This document shows positions 13,690 to 21,962 of a stretch of 23,050 nucleotides of DNA, one piece after another. Below the pieces are notes generated by a model. It was not told the DNA's origin, did no database searches, and worked only from the letters and a program-made list of their open reading frames with translations. Position 1 is the stretch's first letter. Every line of letters starts with the position of its first letter. Source of the stretch: an uncultured Fusicatenibacter sp. (lineage in GTDB: Bacteria; Bacillota; Clostridia; Lachnospirales; Lachnospiraceae). Location of the stretch: NCBI GenBank assembly GCA_902493585.1, contig CABUPZ010000036.1:1-23050 (forward strand), read 5' to 3'. The position numbers and the translations under genes were made by a program.

Positions 13690-15372
13690 TTACGCTCTGC
13701 TCTGCATGGAATTGTCCCCGAAGATCACGCTGATGCTCGTGCCTATCTCCGGTGTGCTGTCCACTTCGATCTTGGCATCGTGCAGGATCGCTCCATGCTT
13801 CACGATGGACAGTCCAAGGCCTGTGCCGCCGGTTGCGCGGGAGTGGCTCTTATCTACGCGGTAGAACCTTTCAAAGACACGCTCCTGCTCTTCTTTCGGG
13901 ATTCCAATACCCGTATCTTCTACACGGATGACCGGATGTCTCTCTTTGTTATATCCCACCGAGATCTTTACTTTTCCGTCAGCTTTATTGTACTTGATTG
14001 CATTGTCGCAAAGGTTGTAGACCATTTCATAAAGGATCTGCCGTGCGCCGTGTACAACCGCCATCTGCCCCTCCACATTCAGCTGGACATTCCGCTCTTT
14101 TGCCCGCAGCATCAGCTGACCTTCCACGTCTTTACAGAGCTGATACAGCTCCACATCTTCCATCATAATGGATTTGTCGCTCTCATCCAGCCGGGACAGT
14201 TTGATAATGTCTTCCACCAGAGAACTCAGACGGCTCGCCTCGCTGTGGATCCGTCCGGCAAACTTCGGAATATCTTCCGGTTTTACCATATTGTTCTCAA
14301 TAATCTCCGCATAGCCGGAAATGGACATCAGCGGTGTCTTCAGCTCATGGGAAACGTTTGCGGAAAATTCCTTGCGCATGTTTTCCGCTTTCTGCTTTTC
14401 TGTGACATCCAGTACCAGGATCACCGCACCGGAGATCCGGTTGTTCACCCGCACCGGATTGGCCAGCAGCTGATACGTACGTCCCTGTACTTCCAGCAGA
14501 CGTTCGTTGGACTTGCCGGTCAGCGCCTCATCCAGCGCTTCCTTCAGTTCCTGATTGCGGCTGACTGTGATAATATTGTGGTTGACGCATTCCTTTGCCG
14601 TCACATCAAACAGTTCCTGCGCAGAACGGTTGATCGACAGCACATCGGACTGATTGGTGACGATCAGACCGTCCTTCATGTACTCGGTGATCGTCATGTA
14701 TTCTTCCTGGTTCTGCTTCATCTGGTTGACCTGTTCGCGGATCTTATTCTGCTGCTGATCGATCCGCTTCAGGAGGGGCTCCAGTTCATCATAAGCCACA
14801 TTTTTCATGGGATGTTCCAGATCCAGATGATTGATCGGCTCTACCAGCTGACGGGTCATGCGGTTCGCAAACAGCATTGTAACCAGCAGAATTGCCAGGA
14901 TCAACAGGATCACTCCGGCAATTCCGGAAGTGATAAACGCAAACACGCTTTCCGTCGTGCTGGCAAGTCTCAGAACACTGCCGTCGTCCAGACGGATCGC
15001 ATAGTAAAACGTCTGTGTCTGCAGCGTATCCGAGTAACGGGAAATCTGCGCACTGCCATTTCTCACCGCCTTTTCAAACTCGGGACGGCTGCTGTGGTTC
15101 TCCATCGAGGATTCTTCCTCCATGGAATCGTAAAGAATACTTCCATCGGAAGCGATCAGTGTTACACGGCTTTCTGTCCGTGTTCCTGCTTTCTCCACAT
15201 ATTCTTCCCCGTATGTGTTCACTGCATAAGCCATCACCTGACACTCATCCTTGACTGCTTCCTGCATCTGTTCACTCAGGTTGTTGTACATAAACCAGCT
15301 CATGGAAAGGAACGTCAGGATGATCGCAGTGACTACGAGAATTACCTGTTGTTTGAATATTCTTCGCTTCAC
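13690..15372 (-). CDS. phoR: PhoR-type sensor histidine kinase
   Basis: A 560-residue membrane kinase. It has TM1 at ~10-29, an extracytoplasmic sensor loop (~30-140), TM2 at ~144-170 and a HAMP-like juxtamembrane stretch. A PAS domain (~232-325, YMKDGLIVTNQSDVLSINRSA) follows. The HisKA domain has phospho-acceptor H342 in SHELKTPL, and the HATPase domain has the N box CDNAIKYN, DTGIGIP and GTGLGLSIVKHG. It should phosphorylate the response regulator encoded just before it. The start is GTG (15372), 8 bases after AGGAGG (15381-15386); that ribosome site overlaps the regulator's stop codon, so the two are coupled. Position after pst-phoU supports a phosphate-sensing role, where PhoU and the transporter probably report phosphate supply. 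Confidence 0.93.
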   Translation of the reverse strand: MKRRIFKQQVILVVTAIILTFLSMSWFMYNNLSEQMQEAVKDECQVMAYAVNTYGEEYVEKAGTRTESRVTLIASDGSILYDSMEEESSMENHSSRPEFEKAVRNGSAQISRYSDTLQTQTFYYAIRLDDGSVLRLASTTESVFAFITSGIAGVILLILAILLVTMLFANRMTRQLVEPINHLDLEHPMKNVAYDELEPLLKRIDQQQNKIREQVNQMKQNQEEYMTITEYMKDGLIVTNQSDVLSINRSAQELFDVTAKECVNHNIITVSRNQELKEALDEALTGKSNERLLEVQGRTYQLLANPVRVNNRISGAVILVLDVTEKQKAENMRKEFSANVSHELKTPLMSISGYAEIIENNMVKPEDIPKFAGRIHSEASRLSSLVEDIIKLSRLDESDKSIMMEDVELYQLCKDVEGQLMLRAKERNVQLNVEGQMAVVHGARQILYEMVYNLCDNAIKYNKADGKVKISVGYNKERHPVIRVEDTGIGIPKEEQERVFERFYRVDKSHSRATGGTGLGLSIVKHGAILHDAKIEVDSTPEIGTSISVIFGDNSMQSRA

Positions 15373-15376
15373 CAGC

Positions 15377-16048
15377 TCATCCTCCTATCCGGTAGCCGAC
15401 GCCGCGTACCGTTTCTATCATATCTCCGCAATGGCCCAGTTTCTGGCGAAGCGTCCGGATATGGACGTCCACCGTTCTGGTCTCGCCGTCAAAATCATAG
15501 CCCCACACATGGCCGAGCAGACGGTCTCTGGACATAACGATTCCCTGATTTTCCATCAGGTATTTCAGAAGTTCAAACTCTTTCAGCGTCAGCGTTACTT
15601 TCTGGCCACCGATCAGCACCTGATGCTGTTTGACCTGAATCTGGATATCGCCGATCTGAAGCACCTCCTGACTCTTCTCATCCTTGCCGGCTCTTCGCAG
15701 CACCGCGCGGATCCTGGCAATAAACTCCATCATTCCGAACGGTTTTGTGATATAATCGTCCGCACCGTAATCAAGCCCCATGACCTTGTCGTATTCGGCG
15801 CCTTTCGCCGTTACCATGATCACCGGAATCTGTCTGGTCACTTCGGAAGCTTTCAGACGGCTCAGAATCTCCAGGCCGTCCTCCCCGGGAAGCATGACAT
15901 CCAGAAGAATCAGTTCCGGCAGCTCTTTTTCCAGTTCCTGCATCAGTTCCTGTCCGCTGTCCATCCCCTTGGCGTGAAAGCCACTGGACTCCAGCGTATA
16001 TACAATCAATTCCCGGATATTTCTCTCATCTTCCACGCAATAAATCAT
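15377..16048 (-). CDS. phoP: PhoP/PhoB-type response regulator
   Basis: A 223-residue DNA-binding regulator of the OmpR/PhoB class. The receiver domain (~1-118) has the acidic pocket EDE (residues 6-8), phospho-acceptor D50 in LILLDVMLPGEDG, T80 and K102 in TKPF. The C-terminal winged helix (~130-223) has LTLKEFELLKYLMENQG, SRDRLLGHVWGYDF and the recognition region TVDVHIRTLRQKL. The start at 16048 is preferred over an ATG six bases upstream. AAGGAG is 7 bases from it, but only about 1 base from the upstream ATG. It begins 2 bases after phoU ends and is coupled to the kinase gene. It likely binds the TTAACA-like repeats upstream of pstS. Confidence 0.93.
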   Translation of the reverse strand: MIYCVEDERNIRELIVYTLESSGFHAKGMDSGQELMQELEKELPELILLDVMLPGEDGLEILSRLKASEVTRQIPVIMVTAKGAEYDKVMGLDYGADDYITKPFGMMEFIARIRAVLRRAGKDEKSQEVLQIGDIQIQVKQHQVLIGGQKVTLTLKEFELLKYLMENQGIVMSRDRLLGHVWGYDFDGETRTVDVHIRTLRQKLGHCGDMIETVRGVGYRIGG

Positions 16049-16050
16049 TG

Positions 16051-16695
16051 TCATTCTCCTTCATGCTGTCCCGTAATAGAAAACTCCACCCATTCTGCAA
16101 TGTTGGTCGCATGGTCTCCGATTCTTTCATAATACTTGGCGATCATAAGATAATCCAGAGACTGTTCTCCCGAAGAAGTTCCATCCTTCAGCGCGCAGAC
16201 CAGCTCGTTCTTCACTTCTTCAAACAGATGGTCTACCAGATCATCCTCACGGATTACCTGACGGGCAATTCCAAGATCCTGCTTTACATAGGCATCCACA
16301 CTCTTGGACACCATGCGCTGGGTGATCTGTGCCATATCCTTCAGACGGATATTTTCTCCCGGCGCTTTCAAGTGAGTCGTCTGAACAATCTCGGCAATAT
16401 CGGAAGCCTGATCTCCGATTCTTTCCATATCCGTGATCATCTTCAATGCCGCGGACACCTGGCGCAGATCACTTGCCACCGGCTGCTGCTGAAGCAGAAG
16501 CTTCATGCAGCTGCTCTCGATCTCCCGTTCCTTTTCGTCAATGGCAGCATCTTTTTTCCGAAGATCCTGTGCCGCCTGCGGGTCTTCTTCCATCAAAACC
16601 TGATATGCACGACTGATCGCCTGTTCGCAAAGCGCTCCCATTTCAATCAGCTCCACATGCAATTTTTCCATCTGCTGGGTAAAACGATCTCTCAT
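16051..16695 (-). CDS. phoU: Phosphate signalling protein PhoU
   Basis: A 214-residue all-helical cytoplasmic protein that couples Pst transporter activity to the PhoR kinase, lowering Pho signalling when phosphate is plentiful. It has the two family repeats, each with a metal-binding ERIGD motif: MERIGDQASDIAE in the first half and YERIGDHATNIAEW near the end. Length is typical. The start at 16695 follows GGGAGG by 10 bases and leaves 1 base after the pstB stop; a longer in-frame opening to 16770 overlaps pstB and is rejected. The stop overlaps the ribosome site of the regulator gene. Confidence 0.96.
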   Translation of the reverse strand: MRDRFTQQMEKLHVELIEMGALCEQAISRAYQVLMEEDPQAAQDLRKKDAAIDEKEREIESSCMKLLLQQQPVASDLRQVSAALKMITDMERIGDQASDIAEIVQTTHLKAPGENIRLKDMAQITQRMVSKSVDAYVKQDLGIARQVIREDDLVDHLFEEVKNELVCALKDGTSSGEQSLDYLMIAKYYERIGDHATNIAEWVEFSITGQHEGE

Positions 16696-16696
16696 A

Positions 16697-17473
16697 TCAG
16701 CCAAACCTCCCTGTAATATAATTTTCTGTTCTCTTATCTTTCGGCATGGAGAATAGCTGCTCCGTATCATTATATTCTACCACTTCTCCAAGCAGGAAGA
16801 AAGCAGTTTTATCGGAAATACGTGCCGCCTGCTGCATATTGTGTGTTACCATGACAATCGTATAGTCTTTTTTCAGCTCTGTGGCAAGGTCTTCGATCTT
16901 TGATGTGGAAATCGGGTCCAGCGCAGAAGTCGGCTCATCCATCAGGATAACCTCCGGTTCCACAGCCAGTGTTCTCGCGATACAGAGACGCTGCTGCTGT
17001 CCTCCGGAAAGGCCAAGCGCGCTCTTGTTCAGACGGTCTTTCAGCTCATCCCAGATTGCTGCCTGACGAAGGCTGCGCTCTACGATCTCATCCAGCTGGG
17101 ATTTCTTGCGGATGCCGAAGATCCTCGGACCATAGGCAACATTGTCGTAAACGCTCTTCGGAAACGGATTCGGCTGCTGGAAGACCATGCCGACTCTGTG
17201 GCGAAGGCTGATCGCGTCCAGATCCTGGAAAATGTCCGCTCCGTCCAGACGGATGTTTCCTTCAATCTTTACATTTTCCACCAGATCGTTCATACGGTTC
17301 AGAGTTTTCAGGAAAGTGGATTTTCCGCATCCGGACGGTCCGATAAACGCGGTAATCTCATGTTCCTCGATTTTCATATTGATATCTTTCAGTGCGTGGA
17401 AGTTTCCGTAATGCAGGTTCAGATTTTCCACTTCAAACTTGCTGTGACCGTTTGCACCATTTTTCTGTTCCAT
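16697..17473 (-). CDS. pstB: Phosphate ABC transporter ATP-binding protein PstB
   Basis: A 258-residue ATPase that powers phosphate import through PstCA. Walker A is GPSGCGKST, the Q loop is MVFQQPNPFPKS, the ABC signature is LSGGQQQR, Walker B is VILMDEPTSALD, and the H loop is VMVTHNM. MVFQQPNPFP is characteristic of PstB. The start at 17473 (MEQKNG) gives the usual family length, with AAAGGA 11 bases upstream. An in-frame ATG at 17512 would add 13 residues, with only a close AGGA; it remains possible. A 94-base spacer with a small GCCGC-type hairpin separates it from pstA, the second-longest gap in the operon. Confidence 0.96.
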   Translation of the reverse strand: MEQKNGANGHSKFEVENLNLHYGNFHALKDINMKIEEHEITAFIGPSGCGKSTFLKTLNRMNDLVENVKIEGNIRLDGADIFQDLDAISLRHRVGMVFQQPNPFPKSVYDNVAYGPRIFGIRKKSQLDEIVERSLRQAAIWDELKDRLNKSALGLSGGQQQRLCIARTLAVEPEVILMDEPTSALDPISTSKIEDLATELKKDYTIVMVTHNMQQAARISDKTAFFLLGEVVEYNDTEQLFSMPKDKRTENYITGRFG

Positions 17474-17567
17474 TTCTTCTATATTCCTTTCGTTTCTTCC
17501 GTTATATTCCATTCTGTCCTACAGACTCCAGTAACCATTCCGCCGTCTGAGCGGCTGCTCATCCTAT

Positions 17568-18443
17568 TTAAGCTGCTTCTCCGGCACTCTTTCTGCTGAT
17601 TCTGCGGCTGAGGGCGTTTGCTCCGATATTAAAGACAAGAACAAGGATCAGCAGAACTGCGGAAGACAGATTCGCAAGGGCGCGGTCCTGTCCGTTGGTC
17701 TGCAGGTTCCAGATCTGAAGGGAAAGTGTCTCCGCCGGCCGGAAAATGTTCAGCGGGCAGGTCGGTGACGACAGATCCCAGTTGCTCCACCGCAGGTCGC
17801 TTCCTGATCCTGTCGTGTAAAGCAGCGCCGCTGCCTCTCCGAATCCACGTCCTGCAGCCAGGATAACACCTGTCATGATTCTCGGCACACACGCCGGGAG
17901 AAGTACATGGAAGATGGACTGCCAGCGGGTTGCTCCAAGCCCGAGGCTTGCCTGCAGATATCCTTCCGGAAGTCCTTTGATGGCATCTTCCGTCGTTGTT
18001 GTGATCAGAGGCAGTGTCAGGATCGATACACAGAGCGCACCTGCGATCAGGCTTCTTCCAAGCCCTGCCATCACCAGGAAGATCAGGTAGCCGAACAAGC
18101 CGACAACAATGGATGGCAGAGAAGACAACGTTTCAATACAGATACGAAGAAACTTTGTCAGCGGACCCTGTTTCGCGTACATTGCCAGGTAAATTCCGCC
18201 GCATACGCCGATCGGCACTGAAAATACAAGAGAAATAAATACAAGGTACAAAGTATTGAACAGCTGGTTTCCGATACTTCCGGAACGTTCAAAAGCAAAC
18301 ATTTCAGGGGTTGCACCCGCCAGGCCTCCGATGATCACGTAGGAGGCAAAACCAATCAGAAGGGCAAAGAAGAAGATGGCAATGCAGTAAAACACAACCG
18401 TCATGACTTTGTCCACGCCGATGGAACGCTTAATCTTATTCAT
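17568..18443 (-). CDS. pstA: Phosphate ABC transporter permease PstA
   Basis: A 291-residue inner-membrane permease with about six membrane segments, forming the phosphate channel with PstC. It has the BPD-permease EAA-type loop near TEDAIKGLPEGYLQASLGLGATRWQ, which contacts PstB. LPSIVVGLFGYL and AAGRGFGEAAALLYT are typical PstA blocks. The start lies 2 bases after the pstC stop, with the GGAGGA ribosome site inside the pstC end, so translation is coupled. Length is normal. Confidence 0.95.
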   Translation of the reverse strand: MNKIKRSIGVDKVMTVVFYCIAIFFFALLIGFASYVIIGGLAGATPEMFAFERSGSIGNQLFNTLYLVFISLVFSVPIGVCGGIYLAMYAKQGPLTKFLRICIETLSSLPSIVVGLFGYLIFLVMAGLGRSLIAGALCVSILTLPLITTTTEDAIKGLPEGYLQASLGLGATRWQSIFHVLLPACVPRIMTGVILAAGRGFGEAAALLYTTGSGSDLRWSNWDLSSPTCPLNIFRPAETLSLQIWNLQTNGQDRALANLSSAVLLILVLVFNIGANALSRRISRKSAGEAA

Positions 18444-18445
18444 GA

Positions 18446-19474
18446 TTATTTTCCTCCTTCCATAACACGGCTGCCCGCCATGTTCTTATCTTCTTCCTGC
18501 TCCATAGCGCGCACCTGACTCACGTTCCCTGTCTTCTTTTCTCCGGCTGCCGCGCGTTTTGTGCTTTTTTCGCCGGCTTTCTCCGGATTTTTACCTGAGA
18601 AGAAGTGGATCAGGAAGATGAACAGCAGGGACATCAGGAAGAGCAGAAGCGCCATGGTCCAAAGCGCAGTTTTCAGTTCTCCGCCTTCCATCGCATTTCC
18701 CATCTGAGAAGCGATCTCAGTGGTCAGCGTCTTTGTTCTCGAGAAAATACTGGTAGGAAGTGCTGTCGTCTGTCCGATGACCATCGCTACCGCAAGTGCC
18801 TCGCCAAACGCACGGGCAAGGCCAAGGATCACGCCGGAGATAACTCCCGGAAACGCAGCCGGAAGAACGATCCGGTAAGTGGTCTGCCAGCGGGTGGAGC
18901 CCAGTCCGTAAGCTGCCATACGGCAGTCTTTTGATACCGCGCGGATCGCGTCCGCGGAAACACTTGTGATCGTCGGGAAGATCATGATCGCCAGAACGAT
19001 TCCCGCCGCCAGCAGGGAATGACCTACCTGAAGATCAAAAAGATCCCGGATTGCCGGAACCAGTACCGTCAGGCCGACCCATCCGTAAACGACGGAAGGA
19101 ATACCTGCAAAGATCTGAACCACCGGACGATAAAATTTTTCTCCGAATTTCGGAGCGATCTCTGTCATAAAGATTGCAGAGCCCAGCGCAAACGGAGTGG
19201 AAATCAGAAGCGCCAGCCCGCAGGTGGACAGCGAACCCACGATAAAGATCAGTGCGCCGACGGTTCCGCCGCCGTCTGCTCCGTCCGCTGGATCCCATGC
19301 AGTGGAACCCAGAAATTCCATCAGGCTGTGTCCGAACTTTGTAAAAGTTCCGGACCCCTGATAAACCAGAAACGCGCCGATGCTGATGGTCAGGACGATG
19401 ACAAACAAACCGCAGACCGTCATCAGTGCGCGCCAAAAATATTCTTTTCTAAACATGCCTTTTGTTGTATTCAT
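18446..19474 (-). CDS. pstC: Phosphate ABC transporter permease PstC with a charged C-terminal tail
   Basis: A 342-residue membrane permease, partner of PstA. Around six membrane segments are visible. Typical PstC blocks are GIPSVVYGWVGL, the EAA-type loop SADAIRAVSKDCRMAAYGLGSTRWQ and GLARAFGEALAVAMVIGQ. After the last membrane helix (ending near FLIHFFSGK) the protein continues for about 50 polar, highly charged residues rich in Lys and Glu. That tail is longer than I expect for PstC and might act in regulation or only reflect drift. GAGG lies 7 bases before the start. A terminator-like hairpin separates it from pstS. Confidence 0.95.
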   Translation of the reverse strand: MNTTKGMFRKEYFWRALMTVCGLFVIVLTISIGAFLVYQGSGTFTKFGHSLMEFLGSTAWDPADGADGGGTVGALIFIVGSLSTCGLALLISTPFALGSAIFMTEIAPKFGEKFYRPVVQIFAGIPSVVYGWVGLTVLVPAIRDLFDLQVGHSLLAAGIVLAIMIFPTITSVSADAIRAVSKDCRMAAYGLGSTRWQTTYRIVLPAAFPGVISGVILGLARAFGEALAVAMVIGQTTALPTSIFSRTKTLTTEIASQMGNAMEGGELKTALWTMALLLFLMSLLFIFLIHFFSGKNPEKAGEKSTKRAAAGEKKTGNVSQVRAMEQEEDKNMAGSRVMEGGK

Positions 19475-19536
19475 AAAAATTCCTCTTCACCATATGGGCA
19501 CTCTGCCGCCGGCAGCCTTCCCTTTTCCATTGCGTT

Positions 19537-19572
19537 ATAAAAGGCGGGCATAGATGCCTCTGTGCCCGCCTT
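19537..19572 (-). terminator. Internal terminator/attenuator between pstS and pstC
   Basis: AAGGCGGGCA (19541-19550) pairs perfectly with TGCCCGCCTT (19563-19572). On the minus strand TTTTAT follows. It lies 16 bases past the pstS stop. Partial termination here would give more PstS, the binding protein, than permease; that is inference from position. Confidence 0.75.
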
Positions 19573-19587
19573 CCCTTTTTGCTATAC

Positions 19588-20541
19588 TTAGTGCTCTGTT
19601 ACCGTCATCTTGGAAGATGCGCCGTAGCCCAGCTCCTCCATACGGGTGCCGTAGTCATCGGACATGATGTAGTCAAGGAATGCCTGTACTACTTCGTTCG
19701 GCTCGCCGTTGGTATACATATGTTCATAAGTCCATACCGGGTAGGTTCCGTTATAAGTATTCTCCAGTGTCGGCTCAACACCGTCGATCGCTACTGTGGA
19801 AACGCCTGTATCCTCTCCGGTCAGATAGGAAAGAGCTACATAACCGATTGCGCCTTTGGTATCTCTTACGTTCTGCAGAAGAACTCCGGAATCATCTGTT
19901 TCCATGGAGGTGTTGGATGCCTCTTTGTTTCCATCCAGCGCGTATTTCTCGAAGGTTGCTCTTGTACCGGAAGATTCCGGACGTGTGATCAGGACGATGT
20001 CTTCATCCGGTCCGCCTACTTCGCTCCAGTTTGTGGTCTCGCCTGTGAAGATGGAGATCAGCTGATCTTTGGTCAGGTCGGTAACGCCTGCCTCAGCAAC
20101 ATCCGGGTTCACGATCGGAGCCATGGTGATTACACAAACCTGATGGTCTACCAGACCCTCTGACATGGATGCGTCAAGCTTCTCTTCTGCGGTAACATCG
20201 GAGTTTCCGATATCTACGGTACCGTCAGCTACCTGCTGAAGTCCCTGTCCGGAACCGCCTGCATCGATGGTAATGGAAACATCCGGATGCAGTTCATTGA
20301 AATACTCAGCCGCGTCATCTGCCAGCGGTTTCAGTGCGGAAGAACCTGCTGCGGTAATGGTTCCGCTCAGTTCATCTGCTGCCGCTTCTCCGGATGCCGC
20401 TGATGCGGAAGCTGAGGATTCGGAAGTGGATCCTTCAGAAGATCCGGAAGTGCTTGTGGAATCAGAACTTCCGCCGCATCCTGCAAGCACGCCTGTCGCT
20501 ACAATTGCTGTCATAACTAATGCCATAATTTTTCTTTTCAT
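19588..20541 (-). CDS. pstS: Phosphate-binding lipoprotein PstS
   Basis: A 317-residue lipoprotein that captures phosphate outside the membrane and delivers it to PstCA. Its signal peptide ends in the lipobox LAGC with lipidated C22. A Ser/Ala/Glu-rich tether spans about residues 24-57. The binding domain follows, with phosphate-site blocks TAAGSSALKP, GGSGQGLQQVADGTVDIGNSD and RPESSGTRATFEKY. The start at 20541 follows AAGGAG by 8 bases. It is the first gene of the operon, with Pho-box repeats and a possible extended -10 upstream, so it should be induced at low phosphate. Confidence 0.97.
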   Translation of the reverse strand: MKRKIMALVMTAIVATGVLAGCGGSSDSTSTSGSSEGSTSESSASASAASGEAAADELSGTITAAGSSALKPLADDAAEYFNELHPDVSITIDAGGSGQGLQQVADGTVDIGNSDVTAEEKLDASMSEGLVDHQVCVITMAPIVNPDVAEAGVTDLTKDQLISIFTGETTNWSEVGGPDEDIVLITRPESSGTRATFEKYALDGNKEASNTSMETDDSGVLLQNVRDTKGAIGYVALSYLTGEDTGVSTVAIDGVEPTLENTYNGTYPVWTYEHMYTNGEPNEVVQAFLDYIMSDDYGTRMEELGYGASSKMTVTEH

Positions 20542-20609
20542 CGTTTTTTCTCCTTGTTTCCGTTCATTTTTTTGGTTTGAAGAACTTTACATTTCGTTTT
20601 TACAAATCA

Positions 20610-20705
20610 ATCTTAACAATTTTTTGTAAAATTCAAAATCAGAAAACGGTAAAATCTATGTTAATTCCGGTATTTTTTGCGCAAATTATGTTAAGTGTAT
20701 GTAAA
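20610..20705 (-). promoter_or_regulatory. Pho boxes and promoter of the pst operon
   Basis: On the minus strand, TTTACA-N5-TTAACA (20689-20705) and TTAACA-N5-TTTACC (20648-20664) match the PhoP direct-repeat pattern TT(A/T)ACA-N5 of Firmicutes. A third weaker pair, TTTACA-N5-TTGTTA, is at 20614-20630. TAAGAT with an extended TG (20610-20615) is a possible -10; no good -35 is seen, which fits an activator-dependent promoter. The start would be near 20603. Confidence 0.75.
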
Positions 20706-20710
20706 ATCGT

Positions 20711-20812
20711 GAGTTTTTAGTGAAAATTCGCGGTGGCAAAGCGGACGAAAAACTCCCTGCGCGGGTGGCATCCGTGTTCGGCGGACGGCTTTTGTCCGTC
20801 TTAACTCGCGAA
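20711..20812. repeat. GC-rich structured intergenic element
   Basis: Inside AT-rich DNA, this segment is GC-rich and full of pairing: GAGTTTTT (20711-20718)/AAAAACTC (20748-20755), TTCGCG (20727-20732)/CGCGAA (20807-20812) and GACGG/CCGTC near 20784-20800. The element could be a dispersed repeat or a small RNA; no RNA family is recognised. Confidence 0.4.
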
Positions 20813-20822
20813 AAACATCGCA

Positions 20823-20851
20823 TTGTCCTGAACTATATTTCATGATATGAT
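20823..20851 (+). promoter_or_regulatory. Promoter of the AraC-family regulator
   Basis: TTGTCC (20823-20828), a 17-base spacer and TATGAT (20846-20851). The start near 20858 gives a short 35-base leader holding AAAGGAG (20879-20885). Confidence 0.75.
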
Positions 20852-20892
20852 AATGCCAAAAGCATCCGCTCACAGCAGAAAGGAGTTCTCTA

Positions 20893-21795
20893 ATGTCGCA
20901 GATCATTCAAAGAAATTTACAGAAAACGAGGAAAGAAACGATCGCTGTCTCTGACGATAAACAGATCCGTTTTGATGTATCCGTCGATCACGGAAGTTTT
21001 TCTCCGAGTCACTGGCATGATGCCATTGAGATTATTTATGTGTTGGAAGGAACCGCGGTTGTGACGCTCTTTGACCTTACTATCACCCTTGAGCCTGGTC
21101 AGATGCTTTTGATCAATTCCGGTCTGGTTCATGCGTCCCGGTGTCCCTCCGGAAACCGGACGATCCTGATGCAGATTCCTGATGATTTTCTTTTGTCTTT
21201 CCTGCCTGACATCTCCCGTCTCTGTTTTGTGATCGACTATGACAGTCCAAACCCGGAGGTACAGGAGAATATCCAGAAGCTGCGGAATCTGCTTCTTGAT
21301 ATGATGCGCCTGCAGGAGGTTGGCCGTCCCGGCTATCTGCTGGGCTTTCAGCGGGATCTGTTTGAATTTCTTGATCTGCTTTACCGGAAGTTTCTTCAGG
21401 AATTGCCTGTTGATTATCATCCTAAAAGTTCCCGTGTCCTTTCCCGCCTCGACGCAGTGCTCTCCTATACACACCAAAATTACCGGTCACCCATCACTCT
21501 GAAAGAGGCTGCCCAGGTGGCGGCACTCCAGCCGGAGTATTTCTGCCGGTTTTTTAAGGAAAACATGGGCACTACTTACCTGCAGTATCTGAACGACTAT
21601 CGGCTGTCCTGCCTGTACCGGGATCTGGTCGCTACGGATCTCAGCATCCGCGAGCTGGAAGAACGCCACGGATTTACCAATGACAAGCTGTTTCACAAGC
21701 TCTTCCGTGAGCGGTTCCACACAACGCCGCTGCAGACCAGAAAGGCATCCCGGCAGCTGAAACTGCAGGAAACCGGTGCACCAAATACAAAATAG
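20893..21795 (+). CDS. AraC-family transcriptional regulator
   Basis: A 300-residue DNA-binding regulator. Residues ~20-110 form a cupin-like sensing domain (SPSHWHDAIEIIYVLEGT, then LEPGQMLLINSGLVH, the usual start of the AraC-arm class). Residues ~190-290 carry the two helix-turn-helix motifs (ITLKEAAQVAALQPEYFCRFFKENMGTT and LSIRELEERHGFTNDKLFHKLFRERFHTTP). The ligand is unknown; such cupin types often answer to sugars. The ATG follows AAAGGAG by 7 bases. It is divergent from the pst operon and convergent with rplA. No catabolic gene is adjacent, so its target is not obvious; the beta-glucosidase gene is more than 8 kb away. Confidence 0.92.
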   Translation: MSQIIQRNLQKTRKETIAVSDDKQIRFDVSVDHGSFSPSHWHDAIEIIYVLEGTAVVTLFDLTITLEPGQMLLINSGLVHASRCPSGNRTILMQIPDDFLLSFLPDISRLCFVIDYDSPNPEVQENIQKLRNLLLDMMRLQEVGRPGYLLGFQRDLFEFLDLLYRKFLQELPVDYHPKSSRVLSRLDAVLSYTHQNYRSPITLKEAAQVAALQPEYFCRFFKENMGTTYLQYLNDYRLSCLYRDLVATDLSIRELEERHGFTNDKLFHKLFRERFHTTPLQTRKASRQLKLQETGAPNTK

Positions 21796-21903
21796 CTGCT
21801 GTATTCACATAGAAAGTAATTTTCAAACACTCTCTAATCAATACATGCAGCTCTTTTGAAAAATGTCTCTGTAATAATATCTCTATAAAAAATGTTTCTT
21901 TAC

Positions 21904-21953
21904 AAAAAAAAGATCCCGCCGAGGCGTTTCCGCTCTGGCAGGATCTTTTTTTT
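21904..21953. terminator. Bidirectional terminator between the araC-type gene and rplA
   Basis: The arms AAAAAAAAGATCC and GGATCTTTTTTTT enclose a GCC/GGC inner stem. The eight-base A and T tracts serve both convergent transcripts. Confidence 0.92.
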
Positions 21954-21962
21954 AATATATCG

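Noticed and set aside
13780..15537. A 585-codon plus-strand open frame opposite the kinase gene
   Set aside because: Antisense of a well-supported histidine kinase; no family motif or ribosome site.
20691..20906. A 71-codon minus-strand frame between pstS and the AraC-type gene
   Set aside because: It covers the AraC-type promoter and ribosome site, has no ribosome site of its own, and the structured repeat explains its odd composition better.
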